From Seribacter sulfatis (GTDB taxonomy: Bacteria; Verrucomicrobiota; Verrucomicrobiia; Opitutales; Seribacteraceae): DNA of 64,000 nt. The stretch spans positions 7,738 to 71,737 of the forward strand of contig NZ_CAXLMO010000015.1 of assembly GCF_964187635.1 (NCBI RefSeq). The letters are read 5' to 3'. The translations under genes and the position numbers were made by a program. Below, in pieces: positions 61,501 through 64,000 of this stretch. The notes beneath the pieces are model-generated. The model made no database searches and had not been told where the DNA came from. It worked only from the letters and a program-made list of their open reading frames with translations. Positions within the stretch are counted from its first letter, which is position 1. Every line of letters begins with the position of its first letter.

Positions 61501-61751
61501 TTACCCCACAGTCCCTCCACATGTGCTACATGCTCTCCTTCACTATGGCCACCGTGTGGTCCATAGGCACGATTTAACGCACCCATTGCCAGACCGATGA
61601 GCAAAAGTAAAACGGTGAACGGAAGTGGGATACGTTGTAAGAAGTGACGGGTAGCAGCTCCAATTACCAATGCGACAATAAGAAAAAATAAACCATACAG
61701 GTATTCATGACTTCCTGAAGAGGCTAGTATTAATGGTGTAACAGTATTCAT
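58551..61751 (-). CDS. CPA1-type Na+/H+ antiporter with soluble insertion and C-terminal cyclic-nucleotide-binding domain
   Basis: 1066 residues. The antiporter core occupies 1-425 plus 548-575, with FLPILIFEAGFALDV, SATDPVAVVALLKDLG, GESLLNDGTAIV (ion-site Asn/Asp near 219-220) and WGALRGAIGLALAL. Between the last two helices about 115 soluble residues are inserted (430-545). A long hydrophilic helical region follows (575-865), then a cNMP-binding domain at about 867-970 whose phosphate cassette is GRGAVIGEMAVLAGVPRTAN. This layout recalls plant SOS1 and sperm NHEs. It probably exports Na+ in exchange for protons under control of a nucleotide or voltage-like signal; ligand unproven. The ATG at 61751 is preceded by no Shine-Dalgarno sequence. 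Confidence 0.93.
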   Translation of the reverse strand: MNTVTPLILASSGSHEYLYGLFFLIVALVIGAATRHFLQRIPLPFTVLLLLIGLAMGALNRAYGPHGGHSEGEHVAHVEGLWGKFVDTLSGAITWGGNLDGHLILYVFLPILIFEAGFALDVHTFKKSFFNAFYLAGPGIVTATVMSGVAFWGLIQIFGGDGGVLSEWNSEAGAFIWLSSMLFGAVVSATDPVAVVALLKDLGASKKLGTLIEGESLLNDGTAIVAFVLLIGVVTGAEVFTGTGDFIGTAAIGFGKIGAAGGLIGVFLGLIAILWVRKVFNDPMIEITVVLVTSYAVFFICEHFFHVSGVLGLVALGIVMAGIGRTRISPEVEHFMHEFWELVAFVANVIIFIVVGVVIAQNANPTGMDFLILGLVYVGIHLVRAINMGTFYPLMKKTGYGLPGKDAIVVWWGALRGAIGLALALVVYTENFRYEFKVEEGGTGYKDSTTSVFVLDKEKATEFRLNSDKLNLHQGYAIGHAVASIQDGKVVGIVQDESRAYKELGKESSQVAAEIREGLASGEKVVLVLGEGKGAIAKASLVGISARVRDQFLFLISGIVLLTLLVNATTVGPLVNYLGLTKLPAVKKLMFSNASGNVAQGCEQEMDLLKDDRFLSGANWGEVRKYLPDPVAYPLSASELAQMDTLSETRRRLLEKERSSYWAQFRAGLLSAQAVAQLDNNLSEFLDLEGKVPMTDRPYLDKVCGVSKLTEAFKDLPILKNHFTDRITVSYDASKGFVVAQQDMAKMVDSLAKELDESGDAEKLQKTTRLLKDEIRQNRLRGLKFIRNMHENYPEATVGIETKDAIRSVLNHERNTIKKLKSDGMLEADEASRLIIAVEERMKEVMESSLDLRLPEPEEVLREVNWLKGMPDTLIAKIVNASESRVYNSGDTIMTQGGDGDGMIVITRGSVKVSIGDIVVDIMGRGAVIGEMAVLAGVPRTANVVADSSVTALWLTTESMQSIMAESPELSGSLWKTAAMRFAENLIGAKSPYNAWDQMRLRRWLNEGEVSAPAEGESINLYGKVGILVAGQASASASAEAITAPALLDLADATFSDNAKVFIRES

Positions 61752-61777
61752 AATTTGGTAATTATAGGAAATCTTGG

Positions 61778-62701
61778 TTAATTTTTAAATCGAAGCAAAG
61801 TTCCGGGTAATGGCCTGGACTCAGACGAGGTTGAATTTTCGGACTTCAACAATAAAGAATTCGATCGCGTGGGGGTCCTTCCCAACAATTCCTCCAGGGG
61901 GTCAGATTTTGGAACTTGGTAAGATGCACGCTTTTTTGTGGTGGATTCTCTTGCCAAGTTGTCAGTTTCCAAATCCGCATCCTCCTCCTGTACCGTGGTC
62001 ACAATCTCAAAGGTATTTGCTTCCTTGGCATCTCCCACTTCCGCATTGTAAGTCTTTCCAATCGATTCTTGTTGGGCTCTTACCACTGTAGAAAGAGAAC
62101 GACTAAAACTACTGCTGTTTTGAAAACCAGAAAGTAAAAATGAGGATTCAACGACCTTGGCCAAGTTCACATTAATTTTATCCGCTAGACCGGAATTACC
62201 AGGTTTAAGAAAAACCAATTCACCGGCCAATAATTCACTGGTATCACTTGCAACACCGGAACCAATAATAATTCGACCCAATACACATAAAATCTTTAAT
62301 CCACCATTAGTCTCGACCTCCACCATACAAGTACCGCTACCAGAAATAACTAACAATGCCTCGGGCCCTTGAATGGAAACCTTATTGCCAATTTTTCGAG
62401 ATTGAATCATGAGGGAACCCTCGTGCATATGTATCGATTCTTTCGTGATCGTAAATCGGGTATCTGATCCAAATCGAAATTGATAACCTGCTGACATGGT
62501 TTCAAGTCCACTTCGAGCGGGCACGGTGATCCGCGAATCGATCGTTAAGAAACTTGATTTCTGGACTGGTTCGGTAATTCCTTTTTCCCGTACAGTGAAG
62601 GCACTATCTCCAACCTGCGATAATAATAAATGCATACTTTGCCCGCTCAACGATCCAAGTATGGAAATGTAAAATAGTAAAATAGAGAAGAACCTAAACA
62701 T
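61778..62701 (-). CDS. Exported FecR-like domain protein
   Basis: 307 residues. A signal peptide (MFRFFSILLFYISILGSLSG, cleavage near QS) precedes a FecR-type beta domain at about 28-180: VGDSAFTVREKG, FLTIDSRITVPARSGLETMS, GYQFRFGSDTRFTIT, ALLVISGSGTCMVEV and LLAGELVFLKPG. The last 120 residues are polar and low complexity. Without the cytoplasmic and TonB parts of true FecR it is not an iron sensor by itself; such domains are common in exported PVC proteins. It lies between the barrel gene and the antiporter, 40 bases after the former. Confidence 0.82.
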   Translation of the reverse strand: MFRFFSILLFYISILGSLSGQSMHLLLSQVGDSAFTVREKGITEPVQKSSFLTIDSRITVPARSGLETMSAGYQFRFGSDTRFTITKESIHMHEGSLMIQSRKIGNKVSIQGPEALLVISGSGTCMVEVETNGGLKILCVLGRIIIGSGVASDTSELLAGELVFLKPGNSGLADKINVNLAKVVESSFLLSGFQNSSSFSRSLSTVVRAQQESIGKTYNAEVGDAKEANTFEIVTTVQEEDADLETDNLARESTTKKRASYQVPKSDPLEELLGRTPTRSNSLLLKSENSTSSESRPLPGTLLRFKN

Positions 62702-62741
62702 AGGACCTATAAAAAAGAAGGATACCCTCTAGGTCAAACCT

Positions 62742-63920
62742 TCAAAATTGATAATTTCCTGTCACCGCCGCTCCAATATCCACCGTTTTGGAACTCGATG
62801 AACTTAATAACAAACCCTCTCCTTTGTCATTGGTCGACATGTTCGTATAATTAATAAAAGTTTGAAATCCTAACCATGGCTTCCACTGGTAAATTCCGGT
62901 TACACCCAAATTAACCAGGTAATCTGTTCTACCCTCGTGAGTATTATTTTGGTAGGCCGATCGGGTCACTCCAAAACTGGGCATTACCATCCATTGGTTT
63001 TCCTCCCCAAATAATTGAATGTAGGTCAAGTTAAGAGAATATTGAATATTATCCCCATCATCCGCAAACACTCCTGGTATGCTGGAACCACTGGAAGTAT
63101 TAAAAGGAATTACTTTATCCGTGTTGTTATATTTGAGCGACACATCATATAACAAAATGGACTGCTCATTAAAAACAGTCGCTTTCTGTAAATTGATTGA
63201 AGGAGCAACCGCGTCAAACATTCGGTCTCCACTCGACTGGCTATTTAATAAGTTATATTCAATTGCCGGGGTAAGCGTCCAATCCTTGGGGAATGAAAAG
63301 GCAAAACTTGCCTTCGCTAAAGTGAATCGATAGTCCAACAGGTCGCTTACCGTATCTTCTCCGTAATTGGCCCATTGCATCATTACATCCAACCGGGGAA
63401 TCATTGTTACATACTCTCCCACCTTACTACTCGAACGAGTTATTGCTCCCCCGATATTACTTTCCAGTACCCCCGACTCTTGCTCCCCTGAATTCACCCG
63501 TAAGACATTGGAGGTTTGATAGGCCCGCAAACCAGCACTTGCCGAGAAGTCCAAACCAGAAAAATTCTTTGTATTCGAAACGGGAACCGAATCAGTTTCT
63601 GCTTGCGCCTCGCTCTTAGTGAACCAACCGGGCTGAGAATCGGTATCCGGTTTGGGGCTCACAATCTCAGTTTCTTTGCCCGCTCTTTCGCCCAATCCCT
63701 TTGAGGCTGGAAAAGCTGCGGTTTTTGGTTGAGCAATTTCTCCCACCTTTACCGGCACTCCCACCTCAATAATTTCCTGTATTCCAAGATTGGAGTGAAA
63801 GTTCGCATATCCAGGACGACTCGGTTGTCCCTTTAATGAATTAATTGCCTGCCCGTATCCGGCAGAATGCATCAAGAGCAAACCCGCCGATAGAGCGGTT
63901 AAAAAAGATAATTCTTTCAT
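62742..63920 (-). CDS. Outer-membrane beta-barrel protein
   Basis: 392 residues. A signal peptide (MKELSFLTALSAGLLLMHSA, GYGQ) is followed by a disordered region of about 100 residues and then a barrel of alternating amphipathic strands (ASAGLRAYQTSNVL, FTLAKASFAFSFPKDW, LLYDVSLKYNNTD, YSLNLTYIQLF, VDIGAAVTGNYQF). The last residue is Phe with alternate aromatic/hydrophobic residues before it, the sorting signal for the BAM complex. No porin family is recognised. It is paired with the FecR-like gene. Confidence 0.82.
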   Translation of the reverse strand: MKELSFLTALSAGLLLMHSAGYGQAINSLKGQPSRPGYANFHSNLGIQEIIEVGVPVKVGEIAQPKTAAFPASKGLGERAGKETEIVSPKPDTDSQPGWFTKSEAQAETDSVPVSNTKNFSGLDFSASAGLRAYQTSNVLRVNSGEQESGVLESNIGGAITRSSSKVGEYVTMIPRLDVMMQWANYGEDTVSDLLDYRFTLAKASFAFSFPKDWTLTPAIEYNLLNSQSSGDRMFDAVAPSINLQKATVFNEQSILLYDVSLKYNNTDKVIPFNTSSGSSIPGVFADDGDNIQYSLNLTYIQLFGEENQWMVMPSFGVTRSAYQNNTHEGRTDYLVNLGVTGIYQWKPWLGFQTFINYTNMSTNDKGEGLLLSSSSSKTVDIGAAVTGNYQF

Positions 63921-64000
63921 GGGATGAGGAGACTAGGATTATTTTTAGGGAAGTGCAACCTTACCTATTGATATATTTCTACCGTACTGATCAAACGCCG
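63921..64000. other. Upstream region of the barrel gene, nothing recognised
   Basis: Eighty bases at the right edge, upstream of the barrel gene. I see no RNA gene, no clear promoter pair and no Shine-Dalgarno sequence. Confidence 0.4.

Noticed and set aside
61778..62701. FecR iron-signalling anti-sigma factor
   Set aside because: No transmembrane anti-sigma region, no adjacent ECF sigma factor and no TonB-dependent receptor.

Overview
The window reads as a continuous chromosomal stretch from a Gram-negative bacterium of the PVC superphylum, most likely a marine member of Verrucomicrobiota (Opitutae-like). The evidence is a fused LpxC-FabZ protein and LpxA (lipid A synthesis), a Minf_1886-type protein (a family I associate with Planctomycetes/Verrucomicrobia), a periplasmic TolB-like protein, exported FG-GAP, FecR and Sel1 proteins, a class II aldolase/transaldolase pair and AT-leaning DNA. 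This placement is inference; no rRNA gene is present. Coding density is very high and many adjacent genes overlap by ATGA or TTGA. Few starts have a recognisable Shine-Dalgarno sequence.

Layout. 1-1470: 5' part of typA, a 40-residue membrane peptide gene and tRNA-Arg(TCT). 1600-2723: a putatively secreted nickel superoxide dismutase followed by a GYF-domain membrane protein. 2750-8505: a minus-strand block of an exported trypsin-like protease, an unrecognised 578-aa exported protein, an FG-GAP repeat protein and a YmdB-type phosphodiesterase. 8590-12380: tolB-like gene, mrp, rpmG, an acidic hypothetical and a DUF971 gene. 12424-14541: lpxA and lpxC-fabZ. 14645-23359: small membrane ORF, exported LRR protein, single-chain pyruvate carboxylase, prepilin peptidase, aroE, SirB1-like transglutaminase-fold protein and yggS. 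23424-35365: LysR regulator, DUF3108 protein, glycogen phosphorylase, lipoprotein aldose epimerase, mutL, YyaL/DUF255 protein, RHH-like small protein, transaldolase and fructose-bisphosphate aldolase. 35470-38163: HTH/Arm-like fusion, Minf_1886 protein, zinc-ribbon membrane protein and Sel1 repeat protein. 38164-38534: a non-coding convergent gap rich in inverted repeats. 38535-44354: an exported coiled-coil giant of about 1,940 residues. 44503-58500: tRNA-Leu(TAG), the complex I operon nuoBCDEFGHIJKLMN (no nuoA) and tRNA-Ser(GGA). 58551-63920: a CPA1-type Na+/H+ antiporter with a cyclic-nucleotide-binding domain, a FecR-like exported protein and an outer-membrane beta-barrel.

Together the genes describe an aerobic heterotroph with NADH:quinone oxidoreductase respiration, glycogen use (glgP, galM), lower glycolysis/pentose phosphate links (fba, tal), anaplerosis by pyruvate carboxylase, Na+/H+ exchange and a large investment in exported repeat proteins. 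No CRISPR array, prophage, IS element or classical defence island is visible. The most interesting items are the signal-peptide-bearing NiSOD with no adjacent SodX-type maturation protease, the secreted protease/FG-GAP/YmdB operon, the giant coiled-coil protein, the antiporter with a soluble insertion and cNMP domain, and the complex I operon lacking nuoA.
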